64,000 bases of DNA, taken from positions 1 through 64,000 of the forward strand of contig JAEZTF010000010.1 in the NCBI GenBank assembly GCA_023443725.1, in the 5' to 3' direction. Positions within the stretch are counted from its first letter, which is position 1; each line of letters starts with the position of its first letter. Source of the DNA: Candidatus Parcubacteria bacterium (lineage in GTDB: Bacteria; Patescibacteriota; Microgenomatia; UBA12405). Under the pieces are notes generated by a model. The model was not told where the DNA came from, made no database searches, and saw only the letters and a list, made by a program, of their open reading frames with translations. Position numbers and translations under genes: made by a program. Below, one piece after another: positions 41,100-49,361 of the stretch.

Positions 41100-41129
41100 T
41101 TGACTATTTTGATTTTTTTTTGCTAGAAT
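41100..41129 (+). promoter_or_regulatory. Promoter of apt
   Basis: TTGACT at 41100-41105, an 18-bp spacer, TAGAAT at 41124-41129, then 7 nt to the ATG at 41137. It supports the shorter start and a leaderless mRNA. Confidence 0.65.
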
Positions 41130-41136
41130 GCAGTCT

Positions 41137-41697
41137 ATGGTGAAAAGTGGAGAAAATTTGAATGCCCCCATTAATTTAAAAGATTATCTTAGAGTAGTTC
41201 CAAATTGGCCGGAAAAAGGAGTAAATTTTATAGATATAACTACGGTTTTGGAAAATAGAAAAACTTACAGTGAAACAATTGATAGAATGACACAATTAGT
41301 TTTAGATCTAGGTCAAGATGTGGATAAAATTGTGGCTATTGACGCAAGAGGTTTTGTATTTGGTGGTGCCATTGCTAACAGACTAAATCTCGGTCTTTCG
41401 TTAGTCAGAAAACCGGGGAAATTACCATACGATACTATTAGTGAAGAATATGAAAAAGAATATGGTAAAGATACTCTCATAATGAATGTAGACACAATAA
41501 AACCAGGTGAAAAAGTAGTGATTGTGGATGATCTCTTGGCTTCTGGTGGAACAGCAGAGGCGGCAGCTAAATTGGTTGAAAGAGAGGGTGGTGAAGTTGT
41601 TGGAATGATCTTTATGGTGAATTTACCTTTCTTGGGTGGAAGTGAAAGATTAAGTCAATATAATCCAAGATGGTTAGTTGAATATGATTCGGAGTAA
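41137..41697 (+). CDS. apt: Adenine phosphoribosyltransferase
   Basis: The 186-residue protein has the APRT pattern: P-N-W-P-E-K-G-V-N-F-I-D-I near the start, A-R-G-F-V-F-G-G-A near residue 68, R-K-P-G-K-L-P, and the PRPP loop V-I-V-D-D-L-L-A-S-G-G-T. It salvages adenine to AMP, suiting an organism with limited purine synthesis. I use ATG 41137; an ATG at 41128 lies inside the -10 box. Confidence 0.93.
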   Translation: MVKSGENLNAPINLKDYLRVVPNWPEKGVNFIDITTVLENRKTYSETIDRMTQLVLDLGQDVDKIVAIDARGFVFGGAIANRLNLGLSLVRKPGKLPYDTISEEYEKEYGKDTLIMNVDTIKPGEKVVIVDDLLASGGTAEAAAKLVEREGGEVVGMIFMVNLPFLGGSERLSQYNPRWLVEYDSE

Positions 41698-41703
41698 ACT
41701 TTT

Positions 41704-42744
41704 TTAAAGTTTACTTATTTCAATCATCAATTCTTCCAATATTTTTTCTTCAGGTACGGTTTTTAAGACAACACCTTTTTTAAAAATGACGCCTTGATGA
41801 TGACCACCAGCAACACCGATATCGGCTTCTTTGGCTTCCCCTGGTCCATTAACCACACAACCCATAACGGCAACAGTAATTTTTTTATCTATACCGACTA
41901 ATGCTTTTTCAACTTTATTGGCTAATCCAATTAAATCAATTTCGGTTCGACCACAAGTAGGACAAGAAACAAAATTAACTCCCCTATCTCGTAACTTTAA
42001 AGATTTTAATATTTCCCAACCAACACGAACTTCTTCAACTGGATCTCCAGTTAAAGAGACACGAATCGTATCACCAAGTCCTTCAAAAAGCATGATTCCT
42101 AAACCAACGGAACTTTTTATAGTGCCACTATTCAAAGTGCCTGCTTCAGTGATACCAAGATGAAGTGGATAATCGACTTTTTGAGAAAGCAGTCGATAAG
42201 CTTCAATAGTTCTTTGAATATCAGAAGCTTTTAAAGAAATGACAATATCGTGGAAATTAAGTTTTTCTAAGATTTGAATATGTTTTAGAGCACTTTCAAC
42301 CATAGCTTTAGCAGTTCGACCATATTTTTCTTCTGCTTCTTTCTCTAAAGAACCAGTATTGATACCAATACGAATAGGAATTTTTTTATCTTTACATGCG
42401 TCAACAACTTTCTGAACATTTTCATTAGAGCCAATATTGCCTGGATTTATACGAACTTTATCAACTCCATTTTTGATTGATTCTAAGGCTAATTTATAAT
42501 CGAAATGAATATCAGCAACTAAAGGAATATTTATTCCTTTTTTAATATCTTTAATGGCTTTGGCAGCAATCATATCAGGAACAGCAACGCGAATAATTTC
42601 ACAACCGGCATTTTCTAATTTTTTTATTTGAGAAACAGTGGCTTTAGCGTCTCGAGTGTCAGTATTGCACATGGATTGAATAGAAATTGGATTACCACCA
42701 CCAATTTTTATATTATCTACTTGAACAGTTCTAGTTTTTTTCAT
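41704..42744 (-). CDS. ispG: 4-hydroxy-3-methylbut-2-enyl diphosphate synthase IspG
   Basis: The 346-residue protein has the GcpE TIM barrel ([17 protein letters not shown]) and the C-terminal iron-sulfur domain with cysteines in [10 protein letters not shown] near residue 262 and [10 protein letters not shown]. IspG is the penultimate step of the MEP isoprenoid pathway. No other MEP gene is visible in the window. Confidence 0.95.
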   Translation of the reverse strand: MKKTRTVQVDNIKIGGGNPISIQSMCNTDTRDAKATVSQIKKLENAGCEIIRVAVPDMIAAKAIKDIKKGINIPLVADIHFDYKLALESIKNGVDKVRINPGNIGSNENVQKVVDACKDKKIPIRIGINTGSLEKEAEEKYGRTAKAMVESALKHIQILEKLNFHDIVISLKASDIQRTIEAYRLLSQKVDYPLHLGITEAGTLNSGTIKSSVGLGIMLFEGLGDTIRVSLTGDPVEEVRVGWEILKSLKLRDRGVNFVSCPTCGRTEIDLIGLANKVEKALVGIDKKITVAVMGCVVNGPGEAKEADIGVAGGHHQGVIFKKGVVLKTVPEEKILEELMIEISKL

Positions 42745-42780
42745 AATTAATTAGTCGTACTTTTTTAAATTTTCCTTTGT

Positions 42781-42856
42781 TGGTGGTCGCTACAGGACTC
42801 GGACCTGTGACAACCGCAATGTGAATGCGGTGCTCTACCAACTGAGCTAAGCGACC
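42781..42856 (-). tRNA. tRNA-Val (CAC), CCA encoded
   Basis: The acceptor GGTCGCT/AGCGACC, anticodon stem CCGCA/TGCGG with loop TTCACAT (anticodon CAC) and T-arm fold well. The 3' end continues ACCA, so CCA is encoded here, unlike in the other four tRNAs. Confidence 0.94.
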
Positions 42857-42891
42857 TAGTATTTCGTAATTATATCAGTTAGAATGAACTC

Positions 42892-43485
42892 ATGAAAAAT
42901 GTTTATAAAAATCAATCTGGATTCGCTTTAGGAAAATTTTTATTGGAATTTATTCAATCAATTGTTTTGGCTTTGTCAGTGTTTGTTTTAATTTATTTGT
43001 TTGTGGCTCAACCAAATGAAGTTAAAGGTACTTCGATGGTTCCTAATTTTTTAGACAAAGAATTTCTATTAACAGAAAAAATTTCTTATCAGTTTAAAGG
43101 AGATCCACAAAGAGGAGATGTAGTAATTTTTAAAGCACCAGCATCGGAATCTTGTTCAGAAGAAGGTTGCGAATATATTAAAAGAGTGATTGGAATTCCT
43201 GGTGATCGAGTTATGGTGAAGGATGGTCAAGTTTATTTGAATGGAGAAGTATTAGATCAATCCTTTTTACCCAACGGTGTAATCACCGAGGCCGGATCAT
43301 ATTGTCAAGAAGGTTTGGAGGTTACCGTTCCTGCTGGAAAGTATTTGTGTTTTGGTGATAATAGACCAAATTCAAGAGATGGTCGAGAGTTTGGTCCTAT
43401 AACTCGTGATTTAATTATTGGCAAAGCTTTTCTTAAATATTGGCCAGTGGATTCAATCGGATTAATTCCAAAAGTATCTTTTTAG
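42892..43485 (+). CDS. lepB: Signal peptidase I
   Basis: The 197-residue protein has one N-terminal membrane helix, the catalytic Ser in G-T-S-M-V-P near residue 45, the catalytic Lys in Y-I-K-R-V-I-G-I-P-G-D near residue 97, and the G-D-N-R-P-N-S-R-D-G-R box. It cleaves signal peptides outside the membrane. TAGAAT lies 6 nt before the ATG. It is convergent with parB. Confidence 0.95.
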   Translation: MKNVYKNQSGFALGKFLLEFIQSIVLALSVFVLIYLFVAQPNEVKGTSMVPNFLDKEFLLTEKISYQFKGDPQRGDVVIFKAPASESCSEEGCEYIKRVIGIPGDRVMVKDGQVYLNGEVLDQSFLPNGVITEAGSYCQEGLEVTVPAGKYLCFGDNRPNSRDGREFGPITRDLIIGKAFLKYWPVDSIGLIPKVSF

Positions 43486-44324
43486 TTATTGGTAAGGTCT
43501 TTTTTACAAATTTGTTTATAAAGATCTTTGAGGTTGTCGAATCTGTGATCTACACTACCTTTAAATTGGAAAGTTACTTGAGTGACAATATTGGTTTGAG
43601 TGATTTTGACATTGGTAGTATTGTCTTTAAAGAATGTTTTGAAGTCGGAGCTGATATTATCTAATTTGGATTTTAAAAACTGAGGAATATTTTCTTTGGT
43701 GATTGGCACAGTTCCCTCTTCGATTTTTTTACGCATTCGACGAGCAATATCTTCAGCTCGACGAACAGAAGCTTTTTCACGAAGAACTATTTTATAAGCC
43801 TCAATCATAAGTCTAGTATCTCCAATACTAGATAAGGCTCTAGCATGGCCTTCACTAATAAGTCCAGATAAAAGACCATCTTTTATAGCGTCTGGAAGAG
43901 TAAGCAATTTAAGACAATTAATGACATAAGGAACACTTTTACTGACTTTTTTGGCTATCTGATGATTGTCAAATTGAAACTCTTCTTTAAGTCTAAGAAA
44001 TGCTTTGGCTCGTTCTATTGGGTTTAAATCTTTTCTTTGGACGTTTTCCACAATAGCCATTTCTAACATTTGTTGTGGATTGGTTTCTTTGATAATAGCT
44101 GGAACAAATTCTAGTTTTAATATTCGAGCAGCTCGCCAACGACGTTCTCCGGCAATTATTTGAAATCCAGCAGGAGTTTTAGCAACAATTAATGGTTCTA
44201 AAATACCATGTTCTCTAATTGATTCAACTAATTCTGTAACTGATTCTGGAGAAATAATACCGCGAGGTTGAAGAGGGTTTGGTTCTAATTGATTAGTAGG
44301 AATTTGAGTTACTTGTTTCATCAT
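43482..44324 (-). CDS. parB: ParB/Spo0J-family chromosome partition protein
   Basis: The 280-residue protein has the ParB N-terminal CTPase box (G-E-R-R-W-R-A-A), the box P-L-Q-P-R-G and the HTH (F-D-N-H-Q-I-A-K-K-V-S-K-S-V-P-Y-V). It binds centromere-like parS and spreads as a CTP clamp. No parA lies beside it in the window. The start is ATG 44324 or 44321, and both lie inside a perfect 21-bp palindrome with parS half sites. Confidence 0.9.
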   Translation of the reverse strand: MMKQVTQIPTNQLEPNPLQPRGIISPESVTELVESIREHGILEPLIVAKTPAGFQIIAGERRWRAARILKLEFVPAIIKETNPQQMLEMAIVENVQRKDLNPIERAKAFLRLKEEFQFDNHQIAKKVSKSVPYVINCLKLLTLPDAIKDGLLSGLISEGHARALSSIGDTRLMIEAYKIVLREKASVRRAEDIARRMRKKIEEGTVPITKENIPQFLKSKLDNISSDFKTFFKDNTTNVKITQTNIVTQVTFQFKGSVDHRFDNLKDLYKQICKKDLTNN

Positions 44325-44332
44325 GAAACAAG
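44312..44332. promoter_or_regulatory. parS-like palindrome on the parB start codon
   Basis: The arms 44312-44321 and 44323-44332 are perfect 10-bp inverted repeats around one base. They contain the parS half sites TGTTTCA (44314-44320) and TGAAACA (44324-44330). The canonical site has 2 bp between half sites; here there are 3. Confidence 0.55.
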
Positions 44333-44391
44333 GTTACTATGAAAAAGTCCGTGAAAAAAGGAGGGTAAAATAATTCAAACAATATCAGAAA

Positions 44392-44643
44392 TTAAGCTTT
44401 GATGACAGAAACAAAACTTTTGCCTAGTTTTTTGAAGAATTTGACAATTCCTGGTTTGATAGCGTAGATTGTATAATCTTTGCCTGTTTTTGTGCCAGGG
44501 CCACCTCGAAAACTAGAACCGACTTGTCGAACAATAATTTGACCAACATCTATTTTCTGGCCACCAAATTTTTTAACTCCTCGCCTTTGCCCAGGACGAT
44601 TGGCTTTTTGATTTGTTTTACCTTGTGTTTTTTTATGTGACAT
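44392..44643 (-). CDS. rpmA: Ribosomal protein L27
   Basis: The 83-residue protein matches L27: R-R-G-V-K-K-F-G-G-Q-K, I-I-V-R-Q-V-G-S-S-F-R-G-G, then the G-K-D-Y-T-I-Y-A beta region. The first residues (MSHKKTQGK) show that no prosequence needs processing. It follows rplU by 2 bp. Confidence 0.96.
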   Translation of the reverse strand: MSHKKTQGKTNQKANRPGQRRGVKKFGGQKIDVGQIIVRQVGSSFRGGPGTKTGKDYTIYAIKPGIVKFFKKLGKSFVSVIKA

Positions 44644-44645
44644 AT

Positions 44646-44960
44646 TTAGTTAGAGATTTTGGTAATTTTAATTTCAGTTAATTGATGACGAAAACCAGTT
44701 GTTTTACGATATCTAGATTTGCCTTTATATCGGAAAATTCTAACTTTATCGCCTTTATAATTTTTGACGACTTCAAATTCGACTTTGGCGTCTTTAACTG
44801 TTGGGGTACCGACTTTAATATCTTTTTCATCAGATGTTAAAAGAACTTGATCACAAGTAGATTTTTCACCTTCTTTTAAATTTAGAGTGGTTACAGATAA
44901 TTTTTGATTTTCTGTTACTTTGAATTGAGAGCCACTAATGGCAATAACTGCGTGTTTCAT
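44646..44960 (-). CDS. rplU: Ribosomal protein L21
   Basis: The 104-residue protein has the L21 pattern: A-V-I-A-I-S-G-S-Q-F-K-V, V-G-T-P-T-V, and K-V-R-I-F-R-Y-K-G-K-S-R-Y-R-K-T-T-G-F-R. It is co-transcribed with rpmA. TTGTCA, a 16-bp spacer and TATAAT (44969-44974) lie upstream, with 8 nt to the ATG. Confidence 0.96.
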   Translation of the reverse strand: MKHAVIAISGSQFKVTENQKLSVTTLNLKEGEKSTCDQVLLTSDEKDIKVGTPTVKDAKVEFEVVKNYKGDKVRIFRYKGKSRYRKTTGFRHQLTEIKITKISN

Positions 44961-44998
44961 ACTTTTCGATTATAACATAGGAAAAAATGTTGACAAGC

Positions 44999-45997
44999 TC
45001 AGGATGAATAGATAATTCCAATTGAAAATAATAAAGTCATTATTGATGATCCACCAACAGAAATAAATGGTAAAGGAATACCAGTTACAGGAAGGATACC
45101 AATGTTCATACCTATATTAATAAACATTTGTATCCAAATTTGAAAAGCAATTCCTAAAATAAATAAAAATAACGGTTTATTGTTGGTAGTATTAAAAGCT
45201 TTTTTAAATAAATTTGTTAACAACAAGAAATAACCGGTAAAAATAATTAGAATACCAACAAGGCCTAACTCTTCAGCCGTGGCGGCAAACATAAAATCTG
45301 TGTGTTTTTCTGGTAAAAATAATAATTGTCCTTGAGTTCCTTTTCTGTAGCCTTTACCAAAAATTCCTCCAGAACCAACAGCTATTTTGGATTGAATAAC
45401 ATTGTACCCTTTACCTAATGGATCAGACAATGGATTTATAAAATTAATTATCCTATCTTTTTGGTAACCATGAAGAATATATTTGTAAACAAAAGGTGAA
45501 AGAGCGATGAAACATATACCTAAAATAAGTGATAATTTAAGTATTTTTTTATCATAAAAAATCACCGGAATAATTAAACAAAGAACCGATATAGCACTGC
45601 CTAAGTCTGGTTGAAGCATGATTATGCCCACTGGAATTAAATGAAGCAAAGGTAAGTTTGAATTGGCTAAAACTAACATAAGCCATGGCTTAGTTACTTC
45701 AGATGGTTGGATGGTAGTGCCAGCTATATTAATCCATCGTCTAGAACCACGAGTTATATTGTTTAATAAAATGGGTAATATTAAAAAAACACAACAAACT
45801 ATAAATATAAGCCACTTTGAAGAATTAATTTGTTTAACGTTTATTTGTTTTCCTAAAAAAAATAAACCAACCCCAATCCCCCAAGCAATTAATTGTTTTG
45901 CAACTAATGATGGGGCAATCGAGCTGATCATTAGAATATTGATACAAAAAAGAATACCAAAACTAATCAAAAGCGAAAGTTTGCCTTCTTTAAACAT
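44999..45997 (-). CDS. rodA: RodA/FtsW-type SEDS glycosyltransferase
   Basis: The 332-residue protein has about ten membrane helices. It has the SEDS motifs R-G-S-R-R-W-I near residue 85, G-S-G-G-I-F-G-K-G-Y near 210, E-K-H-T-D-F-M-F-A near 230, and G-I-P-L-P-F-I-S-V-G-G-S near 310. SEDS proteins polymerise lipid II glycan strands. A second SEDS gene (ftsW) lies in the division cluster, so this one is probably for side-wall growth. TAAAAT lies 6 nt before the ATG, inside the end of ileS. Confidence 0.9.
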   Translation of the reverse strand: MFKEGKLSLLISFGILFCINILMISSIAPSLVAKQLIAWGIGVGLFFLGKQINVKQINSSKWLIFIVCCVFLILPILLNNITRGSRRWINIAGTTIQPSEVTKPWLMLVLANSNLPLLHLIPVGIIMLQPDLGSAISVLCLIIPVIFYDKKILKLSLILGICFIALSPFVYKYILHGYQKDRIINFINPLSDPLGKGYNVIQSKIAVGSGGIFGKGYRKGTQGQLLFLPEKHTDFMFAATAEELGLVGILIIFTGYFLLLTNLFKKAFNTTNNKPLFLFILGIAFQIWIQMFINIGMNIGILPVTGIPLPFISVGGSSIMTLLFSIGIIYSS

Positions 45998-46006
45998 TAT
46001 TTAATT

Positions 46007-48814
46007 TTAGTTTATTTTTTCAATTTTGAGGGAATCGGATTGTTTAATGCTTTGGCCTAATGTTTTGGAAAGGATTTCTTTTTCAAATTGGCTAGGCCAA
46101 TTTGGGGCAAAAATTATGATTTTGTCTTTTAAATCCAAGTTGGCTTCTTTTCGAAGACTTTGAATTGAACGAATTAAATCTCTAGATTCTCCTTCTGCTT
46201 TTAGTTCTGGTGTGATGTTTGTGTCTAACAAAACAGATAAATTGTCGGATGATTTAACAATTTCTATAGTTTTTACATTAATTTCATTTTTTATAATTTC
46301 TATTAATTTTTCAGATAAATCTAATTTTTGATTAGTAGAAATAGTTAGTTTAGACAAAGGTTGACGAGTGCTAATATTTTGAGTTTTTCGAATCATATTC
46401 CCCTGCTCACAAATTTGTTGAACTAAAATCATATCATTAGCTAATTTTTCATTGAATTGGTCAACATTTGGATAATTTTCCAAATGAATGGATTCTGATT
46501 TGGTAGAATCAATATTAACAACTAAATTTTGCCAAAGAGTTTCAGTAATAAAAGGAATGATTGGAGCGACGGCTAGACTAAATTTAACCAAAACTTGCCA
46601 AAGAGTTTGTAAAGCTTGTTGGTCACCTGTGGCAAATCGATCGCGTGATTGACGGATATACCAACGAGAAAGATCGTTAATAAAAGGTTCAATTAATCTA
46701 GTAGCATTGGGAAGATTATATTCTGTTAAATTTTTTTCTAGATTAGAAATAAAATTATTAGTTTGATTTTCGATCCATTGGTCAAGAACATTATCAGAAT
46801 TTTGTGTTTCTAAGTTTGGAGAAAAATCAAAAAGATTAGCGTAAGTGATGAAATACTTATACGAATTCCAAAGTGGTAATAATATATTTTTGACTTGATT
46901 GTCGAATTCTTTTTCATCTAGATTAATATTTTCTCCAACCATAATGACACTACTCATAAGATAAAGTCGCATAGCGTCGCCACCATATTTTTGAAGAACC
47001 ATTTTTGGATCTGGATAATTTTTGAAAAGTTTACTCATTTTTCGACCATCATTCCCCATCATGGTACCGGTGACAACACAATTCTTGAAACTTTCTGATT
47101 GAAATAATGTGTTGGATAAAACATGAAGAGTGTAAAACCAACCACGGGTTTGACCAATATATTCGACTATATAATCGGCAGGAAAGCTTTTTTCAAAAAA
47201 TTCTTTATTCTCAAATGGATAATGCACTTGAGCATAAGGCATAGCCCCTGATTCAAACCAACAATCTAAAACTTCAGGAACGCGGTGGGCTTTTTTCCCA
47301 CATTTATCACAAGTGACGGTAACTTCATCAATATCTGGTTTATGAAGATTAGTGATTTTTTGTCCCGATCTTTTCTCCAATTCAGCAATACTAGATGGAA
47401 CGAACCTTTCACCACATTCACATTCCCAAATTGGAATTGGTGAAGCCCAAAAACGAGATCGAGATAAACACCAATCTGGTGCTGTTTCTATCCCCTGTCC
47501 AAAACGACCATCTTTTATATGATCTGGTACCCAATTAATATTTTGGTTGGTAGATTTCATTTTATCTTTGACTGATTGAACATTGAGATACCAAGCACTT
47601 TGAGATTTATAGATTAATGGAGTACCACAACGATAACAAAATGGGTAACTGTGAGTAATCAAATCTTGTTTAAAGAGTAAATTGCGACTTTTTAAATCCT
47701 CAATAACTAGTGGATCAGCTTTTTTAACAAAAAGATTAGCAAATGGTTTGACTTGATCAATAATTTTACCTTCATCATCAACATGGTTAATTAAAGATAA
47801 TTTATTTTCTTTTCCAAAATTAGAATCATCTTCACCAAAGGCAGGAGCAATATGAACAACGCCGGTACCATCAGTCATAGAAACAAAATCAGCATGATAG
47901 ATTTTATAATCGTTTTGTCCAACTTCAAAAAAGTTATAAAGTGGTTTGTAAGAAAGTCCAATCAATTCTTGACCTTTAAAATCTCTAATAAGCTCATATG
48001 GTTGATTATCAACCACTACTTCAATTCTGGCTTTTGCTAAAATTAAATTTTGCTCATTTAATTTGATTTCAGAATAAATTTCATCTTTATTAACAGCAAG
48101 AGCAAGGTTGGCGGGAAGAGTCCAAGGAGTAGTTGTCCAGGCTAAAACATAAGCATCACGATCTTTTAATTTAAACTTAATGGAAATAGCTGGATCTTCA
48201 ACATCTTTATAGGAATTATCCATAGCAATTTCAAAATTTGAAAGTGGGGTGGAACATCGAGGACAATATAAAGAAATTCGGTTACCTTTATAGATTAATC
48301 CCTTTTTATAAATTTCTGAAAATACCCACATGACAGATTCCATGTATGGTAAATCCATGGTTTTATAGGCATTTTTTAGATCTACCCAACGACCAACATG
48401 ATCAATATACCAAGGCCATTCTTGAGAAACATTTTGAACATAATCATAACAAGCATCAATATATTTTTTGATACCAATTGATTCAATATCTTTTTTATTT
48501 TTTAAACCAAGTTGTTCTTCAACTTTATTTTCTGCTGGAAGTCCATGACAATCCCAACCCCAAACACGACGAACCCTTTTACCTTTCATAGTCCAAAATC
48601 TTGGAACGACGTCTTTGGCAATACTAGAAAGCAAATGTCCATGATGAGGCATGCCGGTAATGAATGGAGGACCATCATAAAAACTATATGCATTTTCTTC
48701 TGAACGAGATTCGACTGATTTTTCAAAAATCTTTTTATCTTGCCAAAATTTAATTATTTCTTCTTCAAGAGAAGGAAAAGTTATGTTTTGAGGAACTGAT
48801 TTAAATTTTGGCAT
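46007..48814 (-). CDS. ileS: Isoleucyl-tRNA synthetase
   Basis: The 935-residue class I synthetase has H-H-G-H-L-L (HIGH) near residue 58, the editing domain with W-T-T-T-P-W-T-L-P-A-N, the K-M-S-K signature near residue 594, and zinc-ribbon cysteine pairs. The sequence belongs to the eukaryote/archaea-like IleS type, judged by the K-M-S-K-L context and domain lengths, so it may resist mupirocin; this is inference. TAAAAT lies 7 nt before the ATG. Confidence 0.95.
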   Translation of the reverse strand: MPKFKSVPQNITFPSLEEEIIKFWQDKKIFEKSVESRSEENAYSFYDGPPFITGMPHHGHLLSSIAKDVVPRFWTMKGKRVRRVWGWDCHGLPAENKVEEQLGLKNKKDIESIGIKKYIDACYDYVQNVSQEWPWYIDHVGRWVDLKNAYKTMDLPYMESVMWVFSEIYKKGLIYKGNRISLYCPRCSTPLSNFEIAMDNSYKDVEDPAISIKFKLKDRDAYVLAWTTTPWTLPANLALAVNKDEIYSEIKLNEQNLILAKARIEVVVDNQPYELIRDFKGQELIGLSYKPLYNFFEVGQNDYKIYHADFVSMTDGTGVVHIAPAFGEDDSNFGKENKLSLINHVDDEGKIIDQVKPFANLFVKKADPLVIEDLKSRNLLFKQDLITHSYPFCYRCGTPLIYKSQSAWYLNVQSVKDKMKSTNQNINWVPDHIKDGRFGQGIETAPDWCLSRSRFWASPIPIWECECGERFVPSSIAELEKRSGQKITNLHKPDIDEVTVTCDKCGKKAHRVPEVLDCWFESGAMPYAQVHYPFENKEFFEKSFPADYIVEYIGQTRGWFYTLHVLSNTLFQSESFKNCVVTGTMMGNDGRKMSKLFKNYPDPKMVLQKYGGDAMRLYLMSSVIMVGENINLDEKEFDNQVKNILLPLWNSYKYFITYANLFDFSPNLETQNSDNVLDQWIENQTNNFISNLEKNLTEYNLPNATRLIEPFINDLSRWYIRQSRDRFATGDQQALQTLWQVLVKFSLAVAPIIPFITETLWQNLVVNIDSTKSESIHLENYPNVDQFNEKLANDMILVQQICEQGNMIRKTQNISTRQPLSKLTISTNQKLDLSEKLIEIIKNEINVKTIEIVKSSDNLSVLLDTNITPELKAEGESRDLIRSIQSLRKEANLDLKDKIIIFAPNWPSQFEKEILSKTLGQSIKQSDSLKIEKIN

Positions 48815-48821
48815 ATAGTGT

Positions 48822-48827
48822 ATTTTA
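48822..48827 (-). promoter_or_regulatory. -10 box TAAAAT 7 nt before ileS ATG
   Basis: The box is between the T-run of the terminator hairpin at 48832 and the ileS start. No T-box-like leader is seen, so classic tRNA-sensing attenuation is unlikely. Confidence 0.5.
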
Positions 48828-48831
48828 CAAA

Positions 48832-48856
48832 AAAATCCTTCAAATTGAAGGATTTT
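48832..48856. terminator. Bidirectional terminator upstream of ileS
   Basis: It is a perfect palindrome with 12-bp arms around one base (AAAATCCTTCAA and its complement). On the minus strand seven T follow, so it can stop leftward read-through from the ftsZ side. Confidence 0.75.
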
Positions 48857-48860
48857 GAAT

Positions 48861-48889
48861 GCCGATTATCCCCTATTTGGGGAATCGGC
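48861..48889. terminator. Second hairpin of the ileS-ftsZ gap
   Basis: GCCGATT and AATCGGC plus CCCC/GGGG form an 11-bp stem with a two-base bulge and a TATTT loop. It carries the same CCCCTATTT core as the hairpins after tRNA-Asp. Confidence 0.55.
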
Positions 48890-48963
48890 TATTTAATAAT
48901 AATTATTTTAGATGATTTAGTCATCGAATAGGTTTATTATACACTATTTGGATTTAAAGTATA

Positions 48964-48992
48964 TTGACTTTTGATGAATGTCACCATAAGAT
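48964..48992 (+). promoter_or_regulatory. Promoter upstream of the small plus-strand ORFs
   Basis: TTGACT at 48964-48969, a 17-bp spacer and TAAGAT at 48987-48992. It drives toward a possible 28-codon leader ORF (49010-49096) and the 50-residue membrane protein. Confidence 0.55.
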
Positions 48993-49009
48993 TGGGTACT
49001 TTAATAAAA

Positions 49010-49096
49010 ATGGTTATTAAAGTTGAAAACCTTTTTATAACTGAAACGAAAGCGTTTTGGTTTTTAGATAAAAAAGTTGGTTCTTTAAAAGAATAG
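49010..49096 (+). CDS. Possible 28-residue leader ORF
   Basis: ATG 49010 opens a frame of 28 codons (MVIKVENLFITETKAFWFLD...) ending at TAG. It follows a good promoter by about 17 bp and precedes the 50-residue membrane protein. It may be a leader peptide or just untranslated sequence. Confidence 0.25.
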   Translation: MVIKVENLFITETKAFWFLDKKVGSLKE

Positions 49097-49139
49097 ATTT
49101 TGTTAAATTATTTTCAAAAAATAAAGAAAGGAGATTTTT

Positions 49140-49292
49140 ATGTCAACCGACTTTGGCAGTGGATCAATGATAATCATTGTATTGATTACAATTGGTTTTC
49201 TTCTTTTGGCTATCCTTTGGGGTTTGGCTTATTTATTCAAAGGATGTTTCAAATTGACCAAAAGAATATTTTGTAAGAAAGAAGCTTTTTGA
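49140..49292 (+). CDS. 50-residue single-helix membrane protein
   Basis: The frame MSTDFGSGSM... to TGA 49290-49292 encodes a soluble 9-residue start, one hydrophobic helix (about residues 10-33) and a short Lys/Cys-rich tail (C-F-K-L-T-K-R-I-F-C-K-K). A textbook AAAGGAG lies 6 nt before the ATG, rare in this window. It is isolated between ileS and ftsZ on the opposite strand. I cannot name it; small helix proteins of this type are often regulators of membrane complexes or toxins. Confidence 0.6.
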   Translation: MSTDFGSGSMIIIVLITIGFLLLAILWGLAYLFKGCFKLTKRIFCKKEAF

Positions 49293-49361
49293 AATGTATT
49301 TTCAAATCTATCCAAAAAGCGGTTGATCAAAAATTTGTACCCTTTGGGTGTAAATTAAATA

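Noticed and set aside
41831..42163. 110-codon open frame opposite ispG
   Set aside because: It lies fully antisense to a conserved enzyme and shows no family pattern.
48815..48960. T-box riboswitch before ileS
   Set aside because: The hairpins lie outside the predicted transcript, and no T-box sequence or specifier loop is visible. The -10 box is 7 nt from the ATG.
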